Positions 20,208 to 29,596 of a stretch of 31,916 nucleotides of DNA are shown here, piece by piece. The position numbers and the translations under genes were made by a program. How positions within the stretch are numbered: the first letter of the stretch is position 1; every line of letters begins with the position of its first letter. The notes under the pieces were generated by a model. It made no database searches. It was given only the letters and a program-made list of their open reading frames with translations, and was not told where the DNA came from. Origin of the DNA: Priapulus caudatus (lineage: Eukaryota; Priapulida; Priapulimorpha; Priapulimorphida; Priapulidae); contig NW_014577311.1 of the NCBI RefSeq assembly GCF_000485595.1, positions 30,532 through 62,447 of the forward strand, given 5' to 3'.

Positions 20208-20977
20208 ATCTAACGATGATACATGTAACATGAGAACCAATAAGCAGCATCTACTCACTAGGTCTACTGTAGACATATGATAAATTTTATGTTACCTCGG
20301 GTTTCCAGATTATCCCCAAAACTCGGCCAAAGAGAGGGAGCAGTTGAAGTTGCAAGCAGCAGTGACTCGCACAGGTTGGGATTATAATATTAATAAGACT
20401 CCCGGTTCCAACAGACCCGATCGCGGAAAAGGATATTGCGTAGAGTTACAGCATTTAACGCGTTCATATGCAGAATTTCCAGAATTATCTGCACTATTAT
20501 GCAACATTTTTATTTACAAAAGACCTCTGGCATATTAGATTGAGAAAACCGTACATTTCTGTAAAATTTCGACGCCGCTAACAATAATGGCGGAATATTG
20601 TAAGACGAAGTGTGAATAGCGACTTGCAAAACGTTCCAACCAATCACATCACTGTTGTCAAATGCCTCAACTGGAAATTGTACGGTGGTGTATAGTGATA
20701 ATTACATGTTAATTTAAAACAACCTTTTGTTAATGCTCATTAATCTCCTATTCGTAAGAATTGTCTAAGCATTTCTAAACATCTGAGAGTTCCATACATA
20801 ACTGTAGCTATTTTCACATTTAATCGATAGATATTAATTTCTCTCAAACAAACACCTCGGCATTCAAAAATCATTTGACCTCGGAGCCACAAGATGGCAG
20901 TGCGCACCGATGACGCGAATGAATGATCGGAACAAAACCATAACGCGTTTACTACGCTCCGGCTGAACTCCATAATC
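20208..20977. promoter_or_regulatory. Region upstream of CECR2: possible TATA-less promoter
   Basis: No gene is recognised; a 64-residue frame at 20344-20538 has no similarity I know. Near the presumed first exon, CAAGATGGCAG (about 20889-20899) resembles a YY1 site, followed by GTGCGCACC and several CpGs, as in TATA-less promoters. Supported only by motif resemblance and position. Confidence 0.35.
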
Positions 20978-20984
20978 ATGGATG
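20978..20984 (+). CDS. CECR2: Candidate CECR2 exon 1 (seven coding bases)
   Basis: ATGGATG followed by donor GTATGT, with A at -3 and G at +4, a good start context. Phase 1 joins the AG at 22624 to give Met-Asp-Glu-Leu-Arg-Ala-Thr-Trp, which places the ELR word just before the conserved WxVPxIAHFCSLFR block as in CECR2. The match is phase-consistent but the exon is too short to prove from sequence alone. Confidence 0.45.
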
Positions 20985-21154
20985 GTATGTTATCACTCAC
21001 GTGTTAGAAAATACGTTGGTATAAATAGCCTATTAAATATAATATACAGCAGATATTGGCAGCCTAAGCATTACTTTGGAATTGCGACGCGCGAGTCTTT
21101 ATTTGAACAAAAATTTGTTCAGATCAAAATTGCCAAAGTTTATTCTGCGAACTT

Positions 21155-22465
21155 TGTTTTGTTGTTTACATGGGTGCAAATCTACTTTAGGCACCTTAGG
21201 TATCACGAAGTGATGCACAGATTTCTGTGTATCATCAACTGATGCATATACTTTCCGTATATCAAGGAATGATGCAAAAACCCTAACCCTAACCCTAAGT
21301 CATAAAGTATATAACCTTAGCTATATACGGAACACAGGCACTTGGAACGTCTCAATAAAAAAAATTAATGATGGTAAATAAACACGAAATATACCAAAGT
21401 CTTAATGTTTCTCTACTCTATTTCATCTATAATCACCTGTAAATGCCGGTCAAATGCTCATCTGCAACACACAAGTACACCGCACGCTCGCCATGTGCAC
21501 AAACAACATGAATAAGAGAGCAGGTAGGAAAGCGTGATCGCGAAATTCGCTTAACGCTCGCTTAAATTTCACACGATCACAGAACGAAAACACATCCAAC
21601 AGCTCCCATCTTGGTATCTATGTGTACATAAATGTTCACTTGTTCGAATTATAACTCTGGCCTTTGTTCTACCTACTCCCGCCAGAGATATCTCGTGAAA
21701 TCTTGCAGGAAATGTTCTTTCCGTGAAAATGTAAAGAGGACGAGATGTCTGTTTATACACGAGTAATGGGGCGCATTGCATGCCGGGATGAGCTGCTGCC
21801 GGCCTCCGAGCTCCATTTCGAGGCCCGCCAAGCCAAGCACAATGCGCGCGGGAATGACGTCACACACACACGACTACAGCGATCGATCGATTTTTGGATG
21901 ATAACGTCCTCTTTACATTTTCACGGAGAGAACATTTCCTGCAGGATTTCACGAGATATCTCTGGCGGGAGTAGGTAAGAACAAAGACCAGAGTTATAAT
22001 TCGAACCCCCGCCATGTGCACAAACAACATGAATACGAGAGCAGGTAAGCAAGCGTGATCGCGAAATTCGCTCGACGCTCGCTTCATTTCACACGATCAC
22101 AGAACAAAAACACATCCAACAGCTCCCATCTTGGTATCTATGTGTACATAAATGTTCACTCCGTGCGGTGTACTTTTGTGTTGCAGATGAGCATTTGACC
22201 GGCATTTACAGGTGATTATAGGCGAAATAGAGTAGAAAAACATTAAGACTTTGGTACATTTCGTGTTTATTTACCATTAATTTTTTTGATTGAGACGTTC
22301 CAAGTGCCTGTGATACGGAATACGCTGTATACGCGGTATATACGGAATAAAGATATACGAAAAGTCTGTGCATCAGTTGATGACACACAGAAATCTGTGC
22401 ATCTCTTCGTGATACCTAAGGTGCCTAAAGTGGATTTGCGCTAATGGATAGACAAAACAATGTCA
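21155..22465. repeat. 1.3-kb palindromic element with a flipped inner module
   Basis: Outer arms (about 21155-21475 and 22160-22465) are inverted copies, from GCACCTTAGGTATCACGAAG to CTTCGTGATACCTAAGGTGC and through the AACGTCTCAATAAAAAAAAT part. Inner arms (about 21650-21742 and 21903-22005, AAAATGTAAAGAGGACG) are also inverted. Between them a module of about 147 bp (CGCCATGTGCACAAACAACA...) at about 21490-21638 and 22013-22159 is in the same orientation in both arms. The loop (21743-21902) is shared with dispersed sequence at 10.3 and 17.85 kb. No coding frame is supported. It sits in the presumed first intron of CECR2. Confidence 0.85.
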
Positions 22466-22623
22466 TAAATTGTCAGCAATGTTTATTATAAATTTAACAA
22501 TATGCCAAGATTAAATGACAAATGACATTTTACATGATTATATTTGTTTATAAAATTTTACAATGTTAATAATAGTTAGAATTGTAACGTTTACATGTTA
22601 TTTTCTATATTCAATTATTGCAG

Positions 22624-22712
22624 AGCTGAGAGCGACGTGGAAGGTTCCCAGCATTGCACATTTCTGTTCCCTTTTCCGTGTTGCTTTTGACCTTCCAGAT
22701 TTTGAAATTGAG
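22624..22712 (+). CDS. CECR2: CECR2 exon 2
   Basis: Two bases plus 29 codons, LRATWKVPSI to LPDFEIE. The acceptor is AATTATTGCAG; the donor is GAG/GCAAGT, a GC-type 5' splice site in its ideal context. WKVPSIAHFCSLFR and AFDLPDFEIE match the N-terminal block of CECR2, the partner of ISWI ATPases (SNF2L/SNF2H) in the CERF chromatin-remodelling complex. The first of three exons that carry this DDT-like helical domain. Confidence 0.93.
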
Positions 22713-22764
22713 GCAAGTTTAAGATTAGAGTTATAAAATAGATATTTTGTGATGGACCTGTATG

Positions 22765-23017
22765 CAGGGTTCTGCCCACGGTGGGCGGCAGTAGGCGGGT
22801 GTGCCCGGCACTAATTTTTAATATTAAAAAAAAAGAAGTTTGATATATATATGCTTTTTATTGCTCAGAATGCAGGAAATTGAGTTTCAGATTATCCAAA
22901 ATCTAAAATTTTCCGAGGGGCATGCCCCGGACCCCCCTAGATTGGCTTCGCGCCTACAGCGCTTGCATCGGCGCAACTGGATGTGCCCGGCACTAAAAAA
23001 TCCTGGGCAGAACCCTG
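22765..23017. mobile_element. CAGGGTTCTGCCCA TIR element (CECR2 intron 2)
   Basis: 253-bp MITE. Ends CAGGGTTCTGCCCA and TGGGCAGAACCCTG are perfect inverted repeats; TGTATG (left) and TATATG (right) make a 6-base duplication with one mismatch. GTGCCCGGCACTAA occurs near both ends, and GGGGCATGCCCCGGACCCCC in the middle matches the signature in the element at 10500. Confidence 0.88.
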
Positions 23018-23215
23018 TATATGGTAATAGATTTATTTTAATTCCAGTGCAAACTCTATTTTTTCTAGCATGACTTCAGCTAAGTCTTTAAGAATTAGTG
23101 TCAATTCTTTGAACCAGTGAAATGTTTTAGCTTTAATATGGAAGTCAAACTATTTGTGAAACATGGACTCAACTTTACTACAGTGATTATTCAACATACG
23201 GATGTTATTTTATAG

Positions 23216-23322
23216 GAACTGGAAGATGCTCTTCTGTCAGATTTCCCTCCAGAAGGCAATTATTTCATTGCTGATCTCATTTCCCGGTTGCTCAGTGGTT
23301 ACTATGGAAACAAAGACATTGT
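23216..23322 (+). CDS. CECR2: CECR2 exon 3
   Basis: 35 codons plus two bases, ELEDALLSDF to GYYGNKDI. The acceptor is TTTTATAG; the donor GTATGT at 23323. EIE-ELEDALL across the junction and FIADLISRLLSGYY match CECR2. The two-base end joins G at 23912 to make Val. Confidence 0.92.
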
Positions 23323-23765
23323 GTATGTATGCTGTGATATGCGGGAAAAGCTGCAGGTTTAGAAATAATCGCATCTTTTTGCGCCTCTAATTCTGCTTAA
23401 GTTACGGTTAATTTAAGGGACTTAAATACACCTTTGATATAATAACAAAACTAAAAATCTAGAATTTTAGAAGTTGAAAAACAACATAGAATCGTTAAAT
23501 TGTAAGTATGAAGCTTATTACTATGATTTTCATGTCGATTCTATGCATGCGTTTGTCCTGAAGAAAACAAATTGTGGACTGTATGTAAAATTATTAATTT
23601 TACCACCAGACAGTTGGCATGTAGTTTAAGCCGTCCGTGGTGTTATTGTTGGTCATGCCACAGTTTATGTTTACACTTTGGCATATTCTCTTATTTGCAC
23701 CTGGTTGCATTTGGTTTTCATATCTGTGCGCATGCTCACGCACTGCTAACATGTTACCGTCGCGC
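23323..23765. other. CECR2 intron 3: no features
   Basis: AT-rich intronic sequence without recognised repeats or genes before the 42-bp array. Confidence 0.5.
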
Positions 23766-23891
23766 CGGTTTCCCGTTGCTCCCGTCATGCCATCATTAAC
23801 GCCGCGTCGGTTTCCCGCTGCTCCCATCATGCCCTCATTAACGCCGCATCGGTTTCCCGCTGCTCCCGTCATGCTCTCGTTAATCCCGCGT
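23766..23891. repeat. 42-bp array before CECR2 exon 4
   Basis: Exactly three 42-bp units (CGGTTTCCCGYTGCTCCCRT...) end 21 bases before exon 4. Their plus frame is open and in frame with exon 4, giving a 14-residue repeat (RFPAAPVMPSLTPR type), so an extended exon cannot be excluded, but CECR2 has no such repeat and a good acceptor (CGTCTGCAG) follows. Confidence 0.9.
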
Positions 23892-23911
23892 CGTCTGCCG
23901 CACGTCTGCAG

Positions 23912-24095
23912 GTCAGACAACTACTCGTCGTGGCTCGCTGACCTCCTGCGCTACCGCTGGACGGCGGAGACGGGCACGGAGAACCCGCTGTACGACCAGG
24001 ACTTCATCGACCTTCCCCTACTGCACAAGGTCGAGATCCTGCTCACGCTCTGCGATTGGAGGCTGGAGCCGGAGGATGCTGCAGAGTGCCTGAAG
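23912..24095 (+). CDS. CECR2: CECR2 exon 4
   Basis: One base plus 61 codons, SDNYSSWLAD to EDAAECLK. The acceptor is CGTCTGCAG and the donor AAG/GTGAGG. LRYRW, NPL and LPLLHKVEILLTLCDWRLEPEDAAECLK fit the conserved DDT-like domain of CECR2, including the VEIL.xLCDxRL core. It is framed by a 42-bp array upstream and a G-rich array starting at its own donor. Confidence 0.94.
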
Positions 24096-25092
24096 GTGAG
24101 GCAGGGAGGGAGGGTGAGGCGGGGGAGGGAGGGTGAGGCAGGGGGAGGGTGAGGCGGGGAGGGTGAGGCTAGCGAGGGAGAGGTGAGGCAGGGAGGAGGG
24201 TGAGGCCGGGGGAGGGAGTGTGAGGCTGGGAGGGAGGGTGGAGGCAACGGAGGGAGGTGAGGCGGGGGAAGGGAGCGGGTGAGGGCAGGGGAGGGAAGGT
24301 GAGGCGGGGGAGGGAGTGTGAGGCCAGGGAGGGAGGGTGGAGGCAGGGGAGGGGAGGTGAGGCAGGGAGGGAGGGTGAGGCTTGTCCCGAGTAAGGGAAG
24401 GGAGGGTGAGGCATAAGCAAGAGAGGGTAGTAGGTGGGGGAAGCGAGGTGGGGGAGGAGGGAGGAGGGGGTGAGGGGCAGGGGAAGGAGGGTGAGGGCGA
24501 GGTGAAAGGAGGGTGAGGAGGGCGGAGGTGAGGCTGGAGGAGGGAGGGTGAGGCAATAGAAGGGAAAGGGTTTGAGTGCATGGAGTATGAAGGTGAGGCC
24601 GCAGGAGGGAGGGGAGGCGCAGTATAGGGAGGGTGAGGAAGGGAGGGTGAAGGCTGGGGAGGGAGGGTGAGGCGGGGGAAGGGAGTGTGAGGCTGAGGAA
24701 GTGAGGGTGAAGGCAGGGAAGGGAGGGTGAGGCAGGGAGGGAGGTGAGGCTGGGAGGGAAGGGTGAGGCGGTCGGAGGGAGGGTGAGGCTGGGAGGGAGA
24801 GAGGGGTGAGGCATAGAGGGAGGGTGAGGCAGGGAGGGAGGGTGAGGCTGGGAGGGGAGAAGGGTGAGGCATATAGGGGAGGGTGAGGGGGGAAGGGAGG
24901 GTGAGGCTGGGGAGGGAAGGGTGAGTGCTGGAAGGGAGTGTGAGGCTGGGAAGGCGAGGTGAGGCTGGAAGGGAGTTGTGAGGCAGGGGGGGAGGTGAGG
25001 CAGGTAAAAGGGAGGTGGAGGCAGGGAGGAAGGTGGAGGCAGGGAGGAGGTGTGGTGGGGGGGGCAGGGGAGTGTGAGGCAGAGAGGGAGGG
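24096..25092. repeat. 1-kb GTGAGG/GGGAGG array starting at the exon 4 donor
   Basis: Irregular units of about 16-20 bases of the type GTGAGGCAGGGAGGGAGG start with the real donor and continue for about a kilobase, giving dozens of GTGAGG donor-like words and many runs of three or more Gs on the transcribed sense strand (G-quadruplex potential). The Pro/Leu/Ser-rich minus frames of up to 287 residues are repeat translation. Confidence 0.95.
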
Positions 25093-25860
25093 TTTTAAGT
25101 ATTTAAGCCATCGGTCTTCTTGAAGCAGTCTGGCAGCTCCCCTCGCTCATGGCACCAGCACGAAAACGGTGCCACATATGTGGCCGCCAAATTCAATTTC
25201 AGAAGCACTTATGCGAGTAGCTGTAATCGAGTTTGGCGCTCCCTCTTTAGGGTATAGGGATGACGATGCTGAGCCTGAATGCGTCGACCGAGAGTTCTGT
25301 TCATTAGGCAGGCGAGGGTTTTTGAGTAGCCACGAAGATGGTGGGCACGGCTCGAAATTGCGCCCACAAAGATTGTTGGGTAATGTGCTGGGAGCGTCCT
25401 ATAGGGTCGCGTGCAAAGAAGCGGCGAGCATTTAAACGTTTTCCGTCGAGACAGCGGTGGTCGCGGCGAGGAAACTGCCATATCAGCCGAGCGGCGCGGG
25501 ATGCGCTTGCTAGCAGGGGCAGGCAGCTCTGTTGGCTGGGGAAATTCGCGTGAGTTCGATTTATTTTTACGCCGTATCTAAACGCGGCCGGCGCCGGCGC
25601 TATGGCCCGTAGGGCAACGTGTACATAGTACACGTTTCAAAACATAGTCGTACCGGAAATTGAAGCCATTCTACATGAATTTAGCATAAAGGTTTCGCAA
25701 CGGGGAAATTCACTGGCATAGGCTCACAAGGCGACGGCCAGTAGACTTATATGGTTAGAGGCGGCGGCTACGTGACAGATCAGTAGTCACTGTGACGCTG
25801 ACCAGGCAGAAACGCCAGGGCGAAACATAACACGATCGGTCACTGGGCGGCGCATAGATT
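25093..25860. other. CECR2 intron 4: unassigned, GC-moderate
   Basis: No gene is recognised. There is a perfect 14-base palindrome GCCACATATGTGGC at 25171-25184 and a small palindrome GTGTACATAGTACAC near 25619. Short frames of up to 109 residues have no known words. Confidence 0.5.
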
Positions 25861-26560
25861 ACTGGCATAAGCACGGCACACGGCACGACGAACTCGCACA
25901 GCACAGTTATGCACATTCCAGCGCACATGTTGCGCACGCATACTGCACATAGACGGCACAGGCAACACTAACGAGGCTGGTCCGGGCCGCACACCACAAC
26001 GCGAGGAACAGACACAGGCCAAACACGCAGCGCGCGCAATGCACGCACACACGACCGGCAGACGGCTGCACACACACAGCACACGCAGCCTCGCAACAGC
26101 AGTGACAGCCGCCACTCAAGCAACAGCTTTGGGCGGCACACGGTTGGAGCAGGACACTGCATACCACACATCCACACACGCGCACGATCAGCAAGGAACA
26201 CAGCAAACCACGCAACGCAAAAGCACGCACGCACGAACGCACGAGGGCAGCACGCACACGGCGTGACGTGCACTCGCACTACAAACTACACAGCCGCACG
26301 AGACGCACGAGCCCGCCGCACAGCGGCACTCATATGCACACTCACTACGCACATGTAGCACAGTCAGTGACACACTCACACGCACGACGCACACGCACGA
26401 CTGGCACACGGCACACGGCAGCACAGACGGTTGCAACACGCACTAACGCACACACAGGTGATCACACTTGACAAGCACACCGGCGACACTGCACACACCC
26501 CACACAAGGACATCACAAACAACGCACGCCCACTGTGCACGCGACGCACCACGCAGTTAT
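25861..26560. repeat. CA/CG-rich cryptic simple sequence
   Basis: About 700 bases of irregular GCACACACG, ACGCACGAC and CACTCACAC words. The Cys/Val/Arg-rich minus frames are typical of such biased DNA and are not called genes. Confidence 0.8.
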
Positions 26561-28255
26561 AAAATAGTAGTATGCCGGCGCTAGGGCCTAACCTATAACA
26601 CCACCGCGCACGGGGGTTGAGCTGCGCCCCCCCTCTCCCCCATGGCGTCTCGTTCCGCCGCCTGTGTCCTGCGCACGGTGTCATTATATGACGGCAGCGG
26701 GCTATGGCGGCTGTAGGAACCGATGGCCTCAGATGAGTGATGCACATATGCCGTCCGATAGATGGGCTGCCAGCTAGTGCGACAAAAAATCGCATTGCGT
26801 TAGGCTGTTAGGGTTAGGGTGACTGTTTTTGTACTTTTAGGGATAGGGTCACTGTTTGTACTTGTGTGTGGCTGCACGATGCGTAGTGTAGGACCGTTTA
26901 CTGCAGATAAGTGGTAGGCGTGACAAAATAGACGCGCAACGGCTAAGGCCCGATAGATTGGCGCCACTAAAGTCTACAAGCCTTTATGCCAGGTGCGTGC
27001 CGCCCCCCGCCCCAAATTGGACACTGTTTTCGCTGAGCGTATGCATTGCGTGCGCAGCGGCGCTGATGGATTTGGCGGCAGGCGGATGCATAGCTGCCAG
27101 CGCCCGATGACTACGTAGCAACGTTCCGCAGAGGGCGTAGCGCCTTGCGCCGCGAAGCTACGCGGCAACATCCAGGCGCTCGCGTCAGGATGAATGCTTC
27201 CTTTGCGAATCGGGGCTCTCTATGTAAATCGCTGGTTCTCTCGCTCTGCGACGGACTTGGGCGGCCCCGGTGTTTTTGCGCGCAGACTGCGCGCGAAGCC
27301 GCGCCCTTGCAAACAAGCGAATACGCCGGCCACCCGTGTTGTCGGCACTTTAGACAGATACCTTCAGACAAGGGGTCTGAAAGCGAATACTGCCGCGAAA
27401 ACTGGGCGCATCCACCGACATTTCGCGATGGACGGCTTGAGCCATCTCTCAAACGGCCGCGCTAAAACTTTTTTGGGGGTGGCGCGCCTCAGGCTAAGAC
27501 GTATGTGGCTTCTAAGACAAGAAATCCCAAGAAATGCTTGTCAAATCAGCGATGAGCGCTTGCGTCATTGGCCGGCTACGTCGATGAACGTGCGGCTACT
27601 GCCGATGTATAGCGTTATGTTATCGCAGGCAGAGCTTTTAACGAAGTGTCCGTAGCGGCGGCTCCACGTGGGGGCGCGGTCTAGATGCTATCTCCAAAAG
27701 TGGCGGGGGCCGCCGTGGCGCCGGCCTGGCTGCGTAACGCCAAGGTTTCGAGCCAACCTGGCCTGACGCCCTGAGCGCTGTCCCGTGGGCAGACGGCACG
27801 TCGTGGTGCGAGCAACCTGCGGCTGGCGTGGCCGGCGTGGCTGGCGTGGCAATCGGCAGCAGCAGCACCAAATACGGTGCCTGCTAGGCTGCTGCAGCGC
27901 GGGCTCTGAGGGGCAGCAAAGCAGCAGCAGGCAGGAAATGGCGGCGCTCCCAGCTAAGGCCCGCCGTAGTCAAGCCGGTGTACGTCTGACGAAAACTGGC
28001 GCGATGTTACGGCTTACCTCCGCACTATAGGGATTCGCGCGCTGGTGACACCCTGCCTTCGGCGCGCGATTCGTATAGCGGGCAGCGGCGAGATGCTAGC
28101 ATAGCAACACCCCGGCGGCGCGTGCGCCCAGTCCCAGCGGAAGTGTGCGGCTTAACGGCGCTCTCGGCGGCGGGAATAACAGCATCTTTGCACAATGCCA
28201 TCTTGTACCTGGTCTCTCTGGGTGAGAGCGAGTGGGGAGTCTCGCTGCGACTAGT
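26561..28255. other. GC-rich unassigned stretch
   Basis: TTAGGGTTAGGG-like words and a short duplicated phrase (AGGGTSACTGTTTTTGTACTT type) occur at about 26803-26860. The longest frame, 153 residues at 27194-27655, has no recognised motif. GGCGTGGC and CAGCAG runs occur at about 27820-27935. No gene called. Confidence 0.5.
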
Positions 28256-28261
28256 GCTTGA

Positions 28262-29063
28262 CTTAAACTAAAGTGGATAAACCTCGCAACATAAATTCTA
28301 TATCACAGAAAGAACTGTTAATGCAGGGCTCAACTTTTCACTCGCTGTGTACCGGATATGTGTAAACGCTGTAAGACATCCTGCTGTGCTAAGCTTTCGT
28401 AAACTCTTGAGTTTAGATTTTAATGAAGAAATTGTTGTTGAAAGTAGCAATACAAACTAGAGCACTCGGAGAGCACAGACCTCCGCCAAGGCAGCTGAAT
28501 TCTCTCACTAAAAGATTTTATTTATTAATTAATTAATTAAGTGAAAATTCTTATTAATTAATTTAATTAATTAAATAAATCATATTGGAATCGGATCACC
28601 ACGGCAAATGTAATAAATTCGAAGTTACGCCTCCATTTGCTGACCTATCGCTGAAAATTTTTATTAATTAATTAATTGGATTCGGATACGTCACCCAAAA
28701 ATGTAAATCAATTCATAAGTTAGCCCCATTTCTGACCTATGCTGAAAATTTAATTAATTAATTAATTAATTGGATCCGGATGCATCACCAAAAATTCAAA
28801 TCAAAATTCTAAGTTAAGGCGATTTCTGCCTATTCTGAAATATTTTATGACAATCCGTGCCATAACTTTGTCCAGTTAGGCTGTACACAACCACACAACC
28901 GCAGCAACGCAACATAACAAGTCAAACACAGCGCGCGGTGAAAACAAACCTCTGGCTGCCAACCCGCTTGGCGGAGGTAATAAATAGTGAATCTTTTCAA
29001 CATAGGCGAGCTCAACAGTAGGTATACATATGCATCTAGCTGTGAGGTTTTATCCACTTTAAA
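28262..29063. mobile_element. Inverted-repeat element with TTAA-rich tandem core
   Basis: AGTGGATAAACCTCGCA near 28271 and, inverted, TGTGAGGTTTTATCCACTTT near 29041-29060 are short terminal repeats. Inside, CAGACCTCCGCCAAGG (about 28477) and CTTGGCGGAGGTAAT (about 28968) form a second inverted pair, a terminal motif I recall from dispersed repeats in many marine animals. The core (about 28545-28840) has about three units near 95 bp, each with TTAATTAATTAATT and GGATTCGGAT..CACC. Its right edge lies next to the CECR2 exon 5 acceptor. Confidence 0.65.
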
Positions 29064-29071
29064 CCTTGTAG

Positions 29072-29270
29072 GGTCTTGACTGCGGACAGCATGGCATCGA
29101 GCCGCTGGGCAGGATGTCGAGAACGGCCAAGCTACTGGTAAGCTTGCTATGGGCACAAGGCTCTAGCAAGGAGGACGGCGCTCCACTCCACCACCGCCCC
29201 GAACCGAGACGGCGGAAAAGGAAGGAAGAAAAAGATGATGACCCCCAGCCTCCCATAATGCTTTATAAGG
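29072..29270 (+). pseudogene. CECR2: CECR2 exon 5, frame-broken
   Basis: The acceptor CCTTGTAG is followed by GLD, which fits the LK/GLD junction of CECR2. The following CECR2 words (ADSM, IEPLG, QDVENG, YW, GTRLY, then KEDG) are all present but in shifting frames, so at least four small indels separate them. The single open frame therefore reads GLDCGQHGIEPLG followed by unrelated residues. RPEPRRRKRKEEKDDD near the end is a plausible nuclear-localisation-like basic/acidic tract. Sequence error is more likely than a dead gene, given intact exons 2-4. The 3' boundary is uncertain. Confidence 0.7.
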
Positions 29271-29596
29271 TGTCATGTGCTTTGCATCGTCATTGAGACG
29301 TAGTGCGCTAGATATGAAGTCCATCAATCTTATCGTCATATGTCTGGCTTATTCTATTTGTATATTGGGTGACTTTCAAAGATGTGAACACTTAGAATGT
29401 GAACTTAGATTAGAGCTTTAGAATGTGAAATTTCTTGTGTTATATATGGTATATATAGACTGGTTGCCGGTGTGTTTTTGTGTCTGTTTTGAAAATACAT
29501 CATATATGTGAATAGTTTGGCTCCTGACCGAAGTTTGTTAACAACCACCACCATTATTTGCCGCCGGGGCAGCCTCTAACAGTCGGCGTGTTTCAG
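29271..29596. other. Probable CECR2 intron 5
   Basis: AT-rich, no features. A possible acceptor TGTTTCAG ends at 29596. Confidence 0.4.

Noticed and set aside
23951-24872. Pro/Leu/Ser-rich minus-strand frames of 284-287 residues
   Set aside because: They are the complement of the GTGAGG/GGGAGG array and of CECR2 exon 4.
25840-26795. Cys/Arg-rich frames in the CA-rich region
   Set aside because: Composition is explained by cryptic CA/CG simple sequence; overlapping frames in all phases show no conserved pattern.
27194-27655. 153-residue plus-strand frame as a gene
   Set aside because: No recognised motif, overlapping frames of similar length in GC-rich DNA, and no splice support.
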